Shown in pieces: positions 7,751 to 14,381 of a DNA stretch of 61,891 nt. Both the position numbers and the translations under genes were made by a program. The DNA comes from a virus. The DNA lies in the IMG/VR virus record IMGVR_UViG_3300049893_001270, positions 1 to 61,891 of that record; one strand, written 5' to 3'. How positions within the stretch are numbered: position 1 is the first letter of the stretch; each line of letters opens with the position of its first letter. The notes under the pieces were generated by a model. That model saw nothing but the letters and a program-made list of their open reading frames with translations, was not told the origin of the DNA and did not search any database.

Positions 7751-8064
7751 ACGCCGCAGAGTCGCTGATGTCTTTGACGGTTACTACCATCACCGACGCG
7801 ATCACCGATCTGCTGGACGAGTGCATTGGCGAAGTAGAGCTCTCGGCCGAAGCCGAGAACTGCTCGCGCAGTGTGAGCACGCCAGTGTTCGTGTATGTCG
7901 CGCTCACGGACAACGGGCGCAACCGAATCTACGCTCGTGGCAAGTACCCGACGGATCTACCGCTGCCGAGCCCAGGGCAGAAAGTGCGGCTCGTGGGGAA
8001 GTTTGTTTTCTACCCGCCGAAAGGCAATCTCCAGTTTCACTTCTCACACATGGAGTTGGCATGA
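7747..8064 (+). CDS. Stand-alone OB-fold protein resembling exonuclease VII large-subunit N-terminus
   Basis: About 105 aa. Residues 45-105 follow the OB-fold of XseA: a VFVYVALTD strand, a charged turn, then GQKVRLVGKFVFYPPKGNLQF, closely matching the XseA pattern of VRVRGxVSxYPPRGxYQ. The XseA catalytic and coiled-coil parts are absent. It probably binds single-stranded nucleic acid in replication or repair. The ATG sits in an ATGA overlap with the ParB-like gene, and an SF2 helicase follows. Confidence 0.72.
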   Translation: MNAAESLMSLTVTTITDAITDLLDECIGEVELSAEAENCSRSVSTPVFVYVALTDNGRNRIYARGKYPTDLPLPSPGQKVRLVGKFVFYPPKGNLQFHFSHMELA

Positions 8065-8348
8065 CAGAGCCAGAACCCCGCAAACGCGCAGCGTACGTGT
8101 ATCAGCACGACAAGCAGCGCGAGTACGCGATGGTCGGGATGATCCCCGCCATTGCCGTGTGCAAGGCGCTCGGACTGAGCCCGAGCACAGTGAACCGCAA
8201 GCTGGACGCTGGGAAAATCTCTGGTATGAGAGATGGCAAGCGTCGCTTCATCTCCGTGGAGTGGCTGCGCTCCAATTATCCGATTGGGTCGGAGGAGCGA
8301 GCCAAACTCGACATCTTGATTGCGGAGGTGCTCGACGACGCGCTCTAG
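8061..8348 (+). CDS. Small helix-turn-helix protein (excisionase/MerR-like)
   Basis: 95 aa. Residues about 28-70 (IPAIAVCKALGLSPSTVNRK, then LDAGKISGMRDGKRRFISVEW) form a winged helix-turn-helix like those of excisionases and MerR-type DNA-binding domains. The pattern is helix-turn-helix, then a wing with a basic DGKRRF strand. ATG at 8061 overlaps the previous stop (ATGA). It is a likely DNA-binding regulator or accessory factor; no integrase was seen, so excision is unlikely. Confidence 0.75.
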   Translation: MTEPEPRKRAAYVYQHDKQREYAMVGMIPAIAVCKALGLSPSTVNRKLDAGKISGMRDGKRRFISVEWLRSNYPIGSEERAKLDILIAEVLDDAL

Positions 8349-8355
8349 GCGTCGA

Positions 8356-9795
8356 GTGGAAATCGAGCTGACGAACACAGTCGCGCGCGTGGTGAAAAAA
8401 ACAGCGCACGAAGCATCCTGGCTCCACAACTTCCTGACCTACAACGAAAAGAAGAGAACGCAGTTCGGCTTTTCGAGTCAGGCAGTCAGCCTGATGCACA
8501 TGGTAGATCAGACCTTCCCCGCTGGCCTCGTTACGCTGGTGAAGCGCGTAGCCAAGCGGGAGGGGTTCTCGATCGACGTATACGATCACCGAAAGTTCGA
8601 CGTACCGATCAACACGTCGGCCGATCTAGATTGGCTGCGTGACTACCAGATGGAAGCGTTAGAGTGGTGCGTACACGCGAAGCGAGGCATCATTCACGCC
8701 GCCACGGGCAGCGGTAAGACGGAAGTAATCATCGCAGCCACGATGGTGCTGCCGTGTAAATGGCTGGTGCTGGTTCACCGAAAAGAACTGCTGCACCAGT
8801 TCGCTGGCCGCTACAAGACTCGCACGGGGGAGGATTGCGGTGTTTGGGGTGACGGGCAATTCAAGGACGGCAGGGTGATTGTTGCCAGCGTGCAGACGGT
8901 TGCACGCGCGCTCGCCAAACGCGACCCACGCGCAGTCAAGCGTCTCGCGGGCATGAAGGGGCTGATCATCGACGAGTGCCACATCTCGGGCGCTCAGTCT
9001 GTCGTGACGATTGCAAACAACATGCATCAAGCGTCGTACAGGCTTGGGTTCAGCGCGACGCCTCTGGATCGTTCGGATGAAAAGAACCTTCTGGTGATCG
9101 GCGTGATTGGCGAGGTGATTTTTTCGATCAACGCCAAGAAGCTGATCGAGATGGAGGCTATCGCCAAACCGAAGATCCGGCTTGTACGGGCACCGATGTC
9201 TCCCGGCGTGGCAGAGAAGCTGACTGGGTATGGTGACTACGCTGCGACCTACAGACGGCTGATCTCGGGCGGTAAGTACAGGATCGTGACCACGGTTGAG
9301 ACGGTGATGAAAGCCGTGAAGCCGTGCATGGTGTTCGTGAAACTTATCGACCACGGCAAGGCGCTCGCCAAGGCGTTGTGTGAGTCTGGCGCTCGGGCTG
9401 AGTTTGTGTGGGGCGGCAAGAACAGCTACGCGCGCAAAATGGCGATCAAGCGTTTGCGGGACGGCGACATCGACGTGCTGGTCGCGAACGTGATCATGCA
9501 AGAGGGCGTGGACATCCCAGAGCTGATGTCCGTGGTGCTGGCCGACGGCGGCAAGTCTGTGATCGCTTCTGTGCAGTCCACAGGGCGTGGGTCACGCACA
9601 AAGGATCAGCACGGCAATACAATCAAGACCGAGTTCGACGTGTACGACATCGCGGATCGTGACTGCGGATGCCGCTACAAAGATCCATACGGCGGTTGGT
9701 CTTACGCGCACCCGCCGTGCAAGTGGCTCGACAGCCACACACGCAAGCGTATCCAGACCTACAAGCGCGAAGGGTACGAGATCATTGAAGAGTGA
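8356..9795 (+). CDS. SF2 DNA helicase (UvsW/DEAD-DECH type)
   Basis: ATP-dependent helicase of superfamily 2. An about 90-residue N-terminal domain resembles UvsW-type accessory domains. The Q-like LRDYQ precedes motif I AATGSGKT (residues 115-122), then motif II DECH (206-209) and motif III SATP (233-236). The second RecA-like lobe contains VLVANVIMQEGVDIPEL and ends with a motif VI-like QSTGRGSR. A Cys-rich insert CGCRYKDPYGG..PPC near the C-terminus may bind metal. Likely roles are branch migration or replication restart, as for T4 UvsW. Start is uncertain: GTG 8356 is the first codon after the upstream stop. Confidence 0.88.
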   Translation: MEIELTNTVARVVKKTAHEASWLHNFLTYNEKKRTQFGFSSQAVSLMHMVDQTFPAGLVTLVKRVAKREGFSIDVYDHRKFDVPINTSADLDWLRDYQMEALEWCVHAKRGIIHAATGSGKTEVIIAATMVLPCKWLVLVHRKELLHQFAGRYKTRTGEDCGVWGDGQFKDGRVIVASVQTVARALAKRDPRAVKRLAGMKGLIIDECHISGAQSVVTIANNMHQASYRLGFSATPLDRSDEKNLLVIGVIGEVIFSINAKKLIEMEAIAKPKIRLVRAPMSPGVAEKLTGYGDYAATYRRLISGGKYRIVTTVETVMKAVKPCMVFVKLIDHGKALAKALCESGARAEFVWGGKNSYARKMAIKRLRDGDIDVLVANVIMQEGVDIPELMSVVLADGGKSVIASVQSTGRGSRTKDQHGNTIKTEFDVYDIADRDCGCRYKDPYGGWSYAHPPCKWLDSHTRKRIQTYKREGYEIIEE

Positions 9796-10268
9796 TGTTG
9801 AGAAGCTACGTTGAAACACGCTCGCAGATTCTAACAATGCTGGCAGAGCTGACCCGCAGGTTTCAAGAAGAGTACCCCAACGACAACGTCAAGAGCTTCA
9901 TCGTTGGCGGCAACGAACGCTTGGTCATCAGAGGCGCGGCCATCCCGCATACTCGCTACGTTACGTCGGACTTCATTTTCAGCACGCCGTTCGGGATGCT
10001 CAAAGCTGAGTCCCCAAGAAGTGTGTGGGGCGGTACAACGATCGCTGTGGCTGGCCTAGCGAACACAGGCCACCGTAAGCGCCGAGCATTCATGGTCGGG
10101 CTGCCGTACATTCGCGAAGAAGAGCGGGCGATGTTGTACCGTATGCACATCGGGCAAGTAGTACAGACGGAAAACCCCAGCGCAGCGTTTCAAATGGTGC
10201 GCATGGCACGGCAGCTCGGAGAGCACGGCAGTACGCTGTTCACGCTGGAGCGCGCCTTTGCAGAATAA
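9795..10268 (+). CDS. Hypothetical protein, 157 aa
   Basis: ATG at 9795 overlaps the helicase stop by one base. The protein is basic with a helical N-terminus and a middle rich in beta-branched residues. I recognise no family. Position suggests it belongs to the helicase operon. Confidence 0.72.
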   Translation: MLRSYVETRSQILTMLAELTRRFQEEYPNDNVKSFIVGGNERLVIRGAAIPHTRYVTSDFIFSTPFGMLKAESPRSVWGGTTIAVAGLANTGHRKRRAFMVGLPYIREEERAMLYRMHIGQVVQTENPSAAFQMVRMARQLGEHGSTLFTLERAFAE

Positions 10269-10524
10269 CAGCTTGTTGCAGCAAGTCGCAAAAGCCTTGG
10301 CGGCTACCACCCCGCCACACCCCGATATGTTCTATGCGGGTGACACGCTGGTGCACCTGCTGACCAGCCCGATATCGTCGGTTCAGCAGACGCACGACGA
10401 TCTGCTTCGAGTGCGTGCATTCGACGAACTGAAAGATCGAATTCGCGTTGCCGAGTGGCTGGTAGCAGCCGAGCAGGTAGATCGCCGCATCCTGCGCTGG
10501 CTTTACCGAGGGGACTGGTACTGA
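10258..10524 (+). CDS. Small hypothetical protein, 88 aa (first of the small-gene array)
   Basis: Reading starts at TTG 10258, overlapping the previous gene by 11 nt; an internal ATG at 10327 is an alternative. It carries the FYAGDTLV segment that resembles the aromatic-x-x-[AS]-D-x-x-V motif recurring through the next 3 kb. Function unknown. Confidence 0.55.
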   Translation: MQNNSLLQQVAKALAATTPPHPDMFYAGDTLVHLLTSPISSVQQTHDDLLRVRAFDELKDRIRVAEWLVAAEQVDRRILRWLYRGDWY

Positions 10525-10547
10525 TAATCGACAAGCCGGTCAGCCTG

Positions 10548-10679
10548 TTGTTCGGCTGTGCAGACCGTATGATCTGGGACACCTTTAAAGAGGTGTCGCT
10601 CGGGCATCATGTCTTTCTGAACTACGCGCGCAGACGGCGCTTGTTGTTCGTCAGGCTGAACCATGACCCACCTCGATAA
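10548..10679 (+). CDS. Possible tiny ORF, 36-43 aa
   Basis: An open frame ending TAA 10677-10679 fills an otherwise empty gap. Starts are TTG 10548 or ATG 10569 (MIWDTFKEVSLGHHVFL). It overlaps the next ATG at 10663 as other genes here do. Coding status is uncertain. Confidence 0.3.
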   Translation: MFGCADRMIWDTFKEVSLGHHVFLNYARRRRLLFVRLNHDPPR

Positions 10680-10848
10680 AAAAGAAGCTGCGTCGCTGTT
10701 CGGGTACATCGACTCGCAAATTGAGTCAGCCATATGTACCCCGTTTCAACGATCATCCACGCGACGATCTAGGGTGATGCCCGAGATCATCAGCACGCTG
10801 GCGTCTGTGCGTGTGCTGCTTCTTTTAGGGTTGGTGTGGCGGCGATGA
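10663..10848 (+). CDS. Small array protein A, 61 aa
   Basis: Contains YIDSQIESAI and ends LLLLGLVWRR. The C-terminal LVWR also ends the next two proteins (10845-11015 and 11006-11221), so the three look like diverged tandem paralogues. Predicted mostly helical, soluble or peripheral. No known family. Confidence 0.6.
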   Translation: MTHLDKKEAASLFGYIDSQIESAICTPFQRSSTRRSRVMPEIISTLASVRVLLLLGLVWRR

Positions 10849-11015
10849 GCTCACACAACGATCGCCAATTGATCGACATGATCAAGTCCACACACGCAAG
10901 CATGTTCGAGTTTGCCGATAGCGCGGTCATGGTTGCGATGGATCGCGGCGTGCTGCCCACCGGCATGATGCGGCTACTGAGGCTGTGCGCAGCGGGGTCG
11001 TTGGTATGGCGCTAG
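10845..11015 (+). CDS. Small array protein B, 56 aa
   Basis: ATG 10845 overlaps the previous TGA. Core FEFADSAVMVAMDRG and C-terminus MMRLLRLCAAGSLVWR align with protein C (FADAAISAVMN, MRSLKSIACGLLVWR). The TAG stop lies inside a 14-nt sequence repeated at the next junction. Function unknown. Confidence 0.6.
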   Translation: MSSHNDRQLIDMIKSTHASMFEFADSAVMVAMDRGVLPTGMMRLLRLCAAGSLVWR

Positions 11016-11221
11016 CGAAAGGTAACGGTACGGTGAATCACACATATCCGACTACGCCGACCAAGTACGCCACGACCCGGCGCACGATCACTAACATGCG
11101 AGCGTTCGCTGACGCCGCTATCAGCGCCGTGATGAATGCCGTCAATGGCCGAAATGAGGTCGCTCCTGTGGCGATGCGATCCCTCAAGTCGATAGCCTGT
11201 GGGTTACTGGTATGGCGCTAG
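11006..11221 (+). CDS. Small array protein C, 71 aa
   Basis: ATG 11006 overlaps the stop of protein B by 10 nt. A polar N-terminus of about 30 residues precedes RAFADAAISAVMNAV and a C-terminal LLVWR, the same architecture as protein B. Its stop overlaps the next ATG in an identical 14-nt junction. Likely paralogue of A and B. Confidence 0.62.
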   Translation: MALAKGNGTVNHTYPTTPTKYATTRRTITNMRAFADAAISAVMNAVNGRNEVAPVAMRSLKSIACGLLVWR

Positions 11222-11409
11222 TATTCGTACCCATCAACGATTTGCACCGCCTTGCAGCGGACGGCATGTATCGTAGGGCTGACGAAACGATCCGCGCGCG
11301 GATTAACCGTGGCCGTCAGGTTTCCTGGCTGGCTCCGTGGGTTGTCATAGGTCGGGCAAGGATCGACGAGCTCATCTGGATGGTGGCGAGTGCGCGATCC
11401 CAACCATAA
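11212..11409 (+). CDS. Small array protein D, 65 aa
   Basis: ATG 11212 lies in the second copy of the junction repeat. It contains YRRADETIRARINRG, again the aromatic-x-x-A-D-x-x-I pattern, followed by a Trp-rich segment. Basic; function unknown. Confidence 0.6.
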   Translation: MALVFVPINDLHRLAADGMYRRADETIRARINRGRQVSWLAPWVVIGRARIDELIWMVASARSQP

Positions 11410-11578
11410 TCACGCGTGCGTGTTCGAATTAGCGGACATTGAAGTCTTCGATTTCAACAGCATGTACCGCCCGCCGATCTACTTCTACGCGCACTCTGGA
11501 TTCACTCAGCTTCGTTGGCGGCGGGCGCGTATGCGGGAGCTGCTGATAGCGTTCAACAAAGGCGGCGTGTATGCGTAA
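11390..11578 (+). CDS. Small array protein E, 62 aa
   Basis: GTG 11390 start overlaps protein D by 20 nt; GTG 11420 is an alternative. It contains VFELADIEVFDF and a basic LRWRRARMRELL C-terminal helix. Its pattern fits the array motif loosely. Function unknown. Confidence 0.5.
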   Translation: MRDPNHNHACVFELADIEVFDFNSMYRPPIYFYAHSGFTQLRWRRARMRELLIAFNKGGVYA

Positions 11579-11981
11579 CACCACAATGATGCGCGCGGCT
11601 GACGGGCTGACCGCAGAGGCGGTGTGTGAGCCGCAGCCGCACAGGCACACAACACCCAACCCACCAACGTCGCGGCACAGCAACCTCTCGCGCGGGCCGT
11701 TGATGCGCTCACTGGCAGCGTACAAGACCCTAACCGACCCATCGCGCCTGCCTGCCACAGACGATTGGGTTTATCGGGTGGGCAATTTCCCAGCATGGAA
11801 GCGAGACTTCTACACGCACCTCTGCGCCGTGGCAGCCAACTTCGTAGAGGAGATGCTTTTCACATACGACAGCGCGCGACTGCGGTATCTTCGCCAGCAC
11901 TACAGGATTTTTACGGTCAACAGATCGCGCGAGCTTGACATGGAGTGCAAGCGTCGAGAGGTGCGGTATGGGTACTGGTAA
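11571..11981 (+). CDS. Hypothetical protein F of the small-gene array, 136 aa
   Basis: ATG 11571 overlaps the previous stop by 8 nt. About 50 low-complexity N-terminal residues (Pro/Thr/His/Arg) precede a helical C-terminal half with CAVAANFVEEMLF and a basic RSRELDMECKRREVRYGYW tail. Only the C-terminal half resembles its neighbours, so the true start could be the internal ATG at 11703. Confidence 0.55.
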   Translation: MRNTTMMRAADGLTAEAVCEPQPHRHTTPNPPTSRHSNLSRGPLMRSLAAYKTLTDPSRLPATDDWVYRVGNFPAWKRDFYTHLCAVAANFVEEMLFTYDSARLRYLRQHYRIFTVNRSRELDMECKRREVRYGYW

Positions 11982-12186
11982 TCGCACGACGTATGTGACG
12001 CTGGACGGGCGCGAGCTTTCGACCCTGTACACGAAGAGCATCCACGAGCTCCTCGTATGTGCAGATGTCTGCGTACTGAGCGCAGCCCGCGGCAGCACGT
12101 ACTGGATGAGCGCCGAGAACAGCGCACGCCGCCAAGCTATCCTCGGGCTGCTGAAGAGGACGCGCGATGACGATTACGATTACTAG
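11968..12186 (+). CDS. Small array protein G, 72 aa
   Basis: ATG 11968 overlaps protein F by 14 nt. It contains LLVCADVCVLSAARGSTYW then ARRQAILGLLKR, matching the ADxxV helix, linker, basic helix layout. The tail is acidic (DDDYDY). Function unknown. Confidence 0.6.
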   Translation: MGTGNRTTYVTLDGRELSTLYTKSIHELLVCADVCVLSAARGSTYWMSAENSARRQAILGLLKRTRDDDYDY

Positions 12187-12376
12187 CCAGGACTATGCCC
12201 GCTTTGCGGGCAACATGTGGCGGTATGCGGACACAGTGGTGTTCAACGCTGCGGCGTCCGGCGTAAAAACACGCGCGTCCGTGTTCAACTACTTCGCCAA
12301 TGGGAAAGAGCTAATGGCTGTGCTGTCGGTTATTTTCGATCCTCGAAAAGACAGAGAAAGGGTGGTCGGGCTGTGA
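12167..12376 (+). CDS. Small array protein H, 69 aa
   Basis: ATG 12167 overlaps protein G by 20 nt. Core MWRYADTVVFNAAASGVK, then a second helix FNYFANGKELMAVLSVIF, is one of the clearest examples of the shared helical hairpin. Function unknown. Confidence 0.62.
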   Translation: MTITITSQDYARFAGNMWRYADTVVFNAAASGVKTRASVFNYFANGKELMAVLSVIFDPRKDRERVVGL

Positions 12377-12612
12377 AACCGTACAACTTGAACAAGTACA
12401 GCAGCGTTGGGTCGTACCCGTTGTTCATGGCACGGGGTGGCCGTGCCTACTGCATCGACTGCGCGAACGAGGAGCTACCGAGTCCGCACGACGTGATCGA
12501 CGCAAACTGGGAGAACCCAGAATTCTTCTGCGATCAGTGTGACGCCAGGATCGAGTCCGCGTACGCAGAGCACCTACGGGGGTATCATGGCGACCCGCCC
12601 ACCGACGGATAG
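12373..12612 (+). CDS. Small zinc-ribbon-like protein, 79 aa
   Basis: GTG 12373 overlaps the previous stop (GTGA). Two CxxC knuckles, CIDC and CDQC, about 30 residues apart and followed by HLRGYHGD, suggest a zinc ribbon for protein or nucleic-acid binding. It lacks the ADxxV motif of its neighbours, so it is a different family inside the array. Confidence 0.68.
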   Translation: MKPYNLNKYSSVGSYPLFMARGGRAYCIDCANEELPSPHDVIDANWENPEFFCDQCDARIESAYAEHLRGYHGDPPTDG

Positions 12613-12766
12613 CTCGTCGTACTACCTGCACCGCCTAGCAGACGCGATGGTGCGCGTAGTCCTTGTTGTACCGCCTCTCCTAGACGCACCTCGCCTACGC
12701 TCCAAGGATCGGGTTGTCACGTTCAACCGGCTGCTGGACATCTTCACCACGGGGCTAGACGACTGA
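12587..12766 (+). CDS. Small array protein J, 59 aa
   Basis: ATG 12587 overlaps the zinc-ribbon gene by 26 nt. Contains YYLHRLADAMVRVVLVV and then VTFNRLLDIF. Layout matches proteins H and N. Function unknown. Confidence 0.6.
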   Translation: MATRPPTDSSSYYLHRLADAMVRVVLVVPPLLDAPRLRSKDRVVTFNRLLDIFTTGLDD

Positions 12767-12769
12767 CCG

Positions 12770-12967
12770 ATGATTAGTTCCCTGACACCCACTGACGCAA
12801 TCGACTATGCGTACTTCTGTGCAGATCGATTGATTCCGATCGCCATAACGGAGGGCAGCGTGCGTCTGGCTCGGCATTTAGGTGTGCGGTCGGATTGGCG
12901 AACAGCCTGCTTTCAGACAGTGAGCACACCCGGATCGTACGTGCTCTACCGTTGGATAGACCCATGA
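12770..12967 (+). CDS. Small array protein K, 65 aa
   Basis: ATG 12770 is 3 nt after the previous stop. Contains YAYFCADRLIPIAITEG and a basic segment (RLARHLGVRSDWR). The stop overlaps the next ATG in ATGA. Function unknown. Confidence 0.6.
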   Translation: MISSLTPTDAIDYAYFCADRLIPIAITEGSVRLARHLGVRSDWRTACFQTVSTPGSYVLYRWIDP

Positions 12968-13218
12968 AAGCGCAAATCAAAGAAGTGTTCGCCTTCAGCG
13001 ACGAGCTGCTGTTCTTGTGTACGACTTATAGCGTGACTTGGCGTCGCGGTGTTCGCCCACTACTGATGAACAAACTACGAAAAAGGTTCACGGTCTGCGG
13101 CGTGTACGATTACGCTGACTGGGTCGTCGCAAACTTGCACTCACCCTCTTTCACGAATGGGCGTGATCGTAAATGGTTTACGCGCGTAATGATGCACAGT
13201 CCCTCGCTACACGGGTAG
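12964..13218 (+). CDS. Small array protein L, 84 aa
   Basis: ATG 12964. Contains VFAFSDELLFLCTTYSVTWR followed by a basic RPLLMNKLRKRF helix; a second YDYADWVVANL occurs at about residue 50. Thus the aromatic-x-[AS]-D-x-x-V element may be present twice. Function unknown. Confidence 0.6.
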   Translation: MKAQIKEVFAFSDELLFLCTTYSVTWRRGVRPLLMNKLRKRFTVCGVYDYADWVVANLHSPSFTNGRDRKWFTRVMMHSPSLHG

Positions 13219-13502
13219 CCCTAGACTACGGGTTGTATAACGACTCCATCGCGATGGTCGTCGCGCTGGGTTTGCGCGGGCGTATGCACCGCCGACATCT
13301 CACGCTCTTGACGCGCCCACCAATGCGCGGGCTGGCAGTGAAATTGCTCTTCTTACTGGCTGACAAATCGGTCAGAAACACGGTGCTGTTTGGCGATATC
13401 ACTACGCGCGCAGCATGGTACATGGCGAACATTTTCCCATCCAGCTACAGAATGGGCGTGCTCAATGAACTCGCTAACAGCGCAATTCAGCTCGACGAGT
13501 GA
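13173..13502 (+). CDS. Small array protein M, 109 aa (possible two-unit protein)
   Basis: From ATG 13173, overlapping the previous gene by 46 nt. It shows LYNDSIAMVVALGLRGRM and then LLADKSVRNTVLFGDI, giving two copies of the array motif about 50 residues apart. It could be a fusion of two units. A later ATG at 13254 is an alternative start. Function unknown. Confidence 0.58.
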   Translation: MVYARNDAQSLATRVALDYGLYNDSIAMVVALGLRGRMHRRHLTLLTRPPMRGLAVKLLFLLADKSVRNTVLFGDITTRAAWYMANIFPSSYRMGVLNELANSAIQLDE

Positions 13503-13650
13503 CTCGTCATACTTCGCGGTGTTCACGGGAGCAGACGCGATGGTGTACTTGGCGATGATGCACTTGACGAGGCTCTCGCAGAACGCGAGCGTACGACTGA
13601 CGCCCAGGCCCATACTCATGGAGCGGCTGAAACTTCGACTGGCCGCGTAG
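13465..13650 (+). CDS. Small array protein N, 61 aa
   Basis: ATG 13465 overlaps the previous gene by 38 nt. Contains FAVFTGADAMVYLAMMHLTR and ends in a basic helix (PILMERLKLRLAA). It is the last member of the array; a larger unrelated gene with a real ribosome site follows. Confidence 0.6.
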   Translation: MNSLTAQFSSTSDSSYFAVFTGADAMVYLAMMHLTRLSQNASVRLTPRPILMERLKLRLAA

Positions 13651-13668
13651 CCAACAGGAGTGATCGAC

Positions 13669-14370
13669 GTGTTTCGAGAGCTGCTGGAGTCCCCCGAGGA
13701 TTTCGACGGGGGTGGAGACTTCGTCTGCCCGCCCAACAACATGGCGTCAGTGCTTCGCGCGCTGAACACAGGAGAGTTTCCGCGTGACCCGGCTGACCTT
13801 GTTGTCAGCGTACCGGCTCCTCCGTTTCTGCACGAAGTCTCGCCGTTGTACGAGACGCAAGCGGTGTTTCTAGCGCAAGCGTACGAGCACTATTGCCGCC
13901 ACAAATACGGGCACGTTCCTGCGTGCAAGATCAAGCGTGCGGCGCGAAAGCCGATGCTGATGAGCGCCGCGGCCTTCTTCGTAGCGCACAAGCTCGCCCC
14001 GCATGAATGGTTCGTGTTCATGTCGTTTGTGTGGCACAGCTACATGGATCACCCGGCCAACGAGCCGCCACCGATGCGCATGGTGTTCGACCTCGAACGC
14101 ATCCGAAAGAACCGCGGCTGGTGTCGAAGTGAAACCCGCTTGTTCCCTCAACGGTTGTCGCTTGTCCCCACGGTGGCACATTACCTCGCGGGGTATCTCG
14201 CGTGTTACCGAGCCGCGGAGTCTGGGAGCGTCGCGCGCACACGGTATACGATCGGCCTGTTTTTTCCTAACGGCTGGCAGCGGGTGTATGACACAGCCCT
14301 AGCCGCCGCGACCAAACACAAAGACGAGCTGCTCGCCAAGCGAAACGCTGGTCTTTTTCTCTGGGAGTAA
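13669..14370 (+). CDS. Hypothetical protein, 233 aa
   Basis: GTG 13669 has AGGAG 8 nt upstream, which favours it over the in-frame GTG at 13660. The N-terminal 60 residues are acidic; the rest is helical with many Tyr, His and Trp. No family recognised. It lies directly upstream of the replicative helicase, so a loader or partner role is conceivable but unsupported. Confidence 0.72.
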   Translation: MFRELLESPEDFDGGGDFVCPPNNMASVLRALNTGEFPRDPADLVVSVPAPPFLHEVSPLYETQAVFLAQAYEHYCRHKYGHVPACKIKRAARKPMLMSAAAFFVAHKLAPHEWFVFMSFVWHSYMDHPANEPPPMRMVFDLERIRKNRGWCRSETRLFPQRLSLVPTVAHYLAGYLACYRAAESGSVARTRYTIGLFFPNGWQRVYDTALAAATKHKDELLAKRNAGLFLWE

Positions 14371-14381
14371 TGGAGCCGTAG

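Noticed and set aside
8061-8348. Excisionase with a lysogeny module
   Set aside because: The fold resembles excisionases but no integrase, attachment site or immunity region is present, so only a small HTH protein is called.
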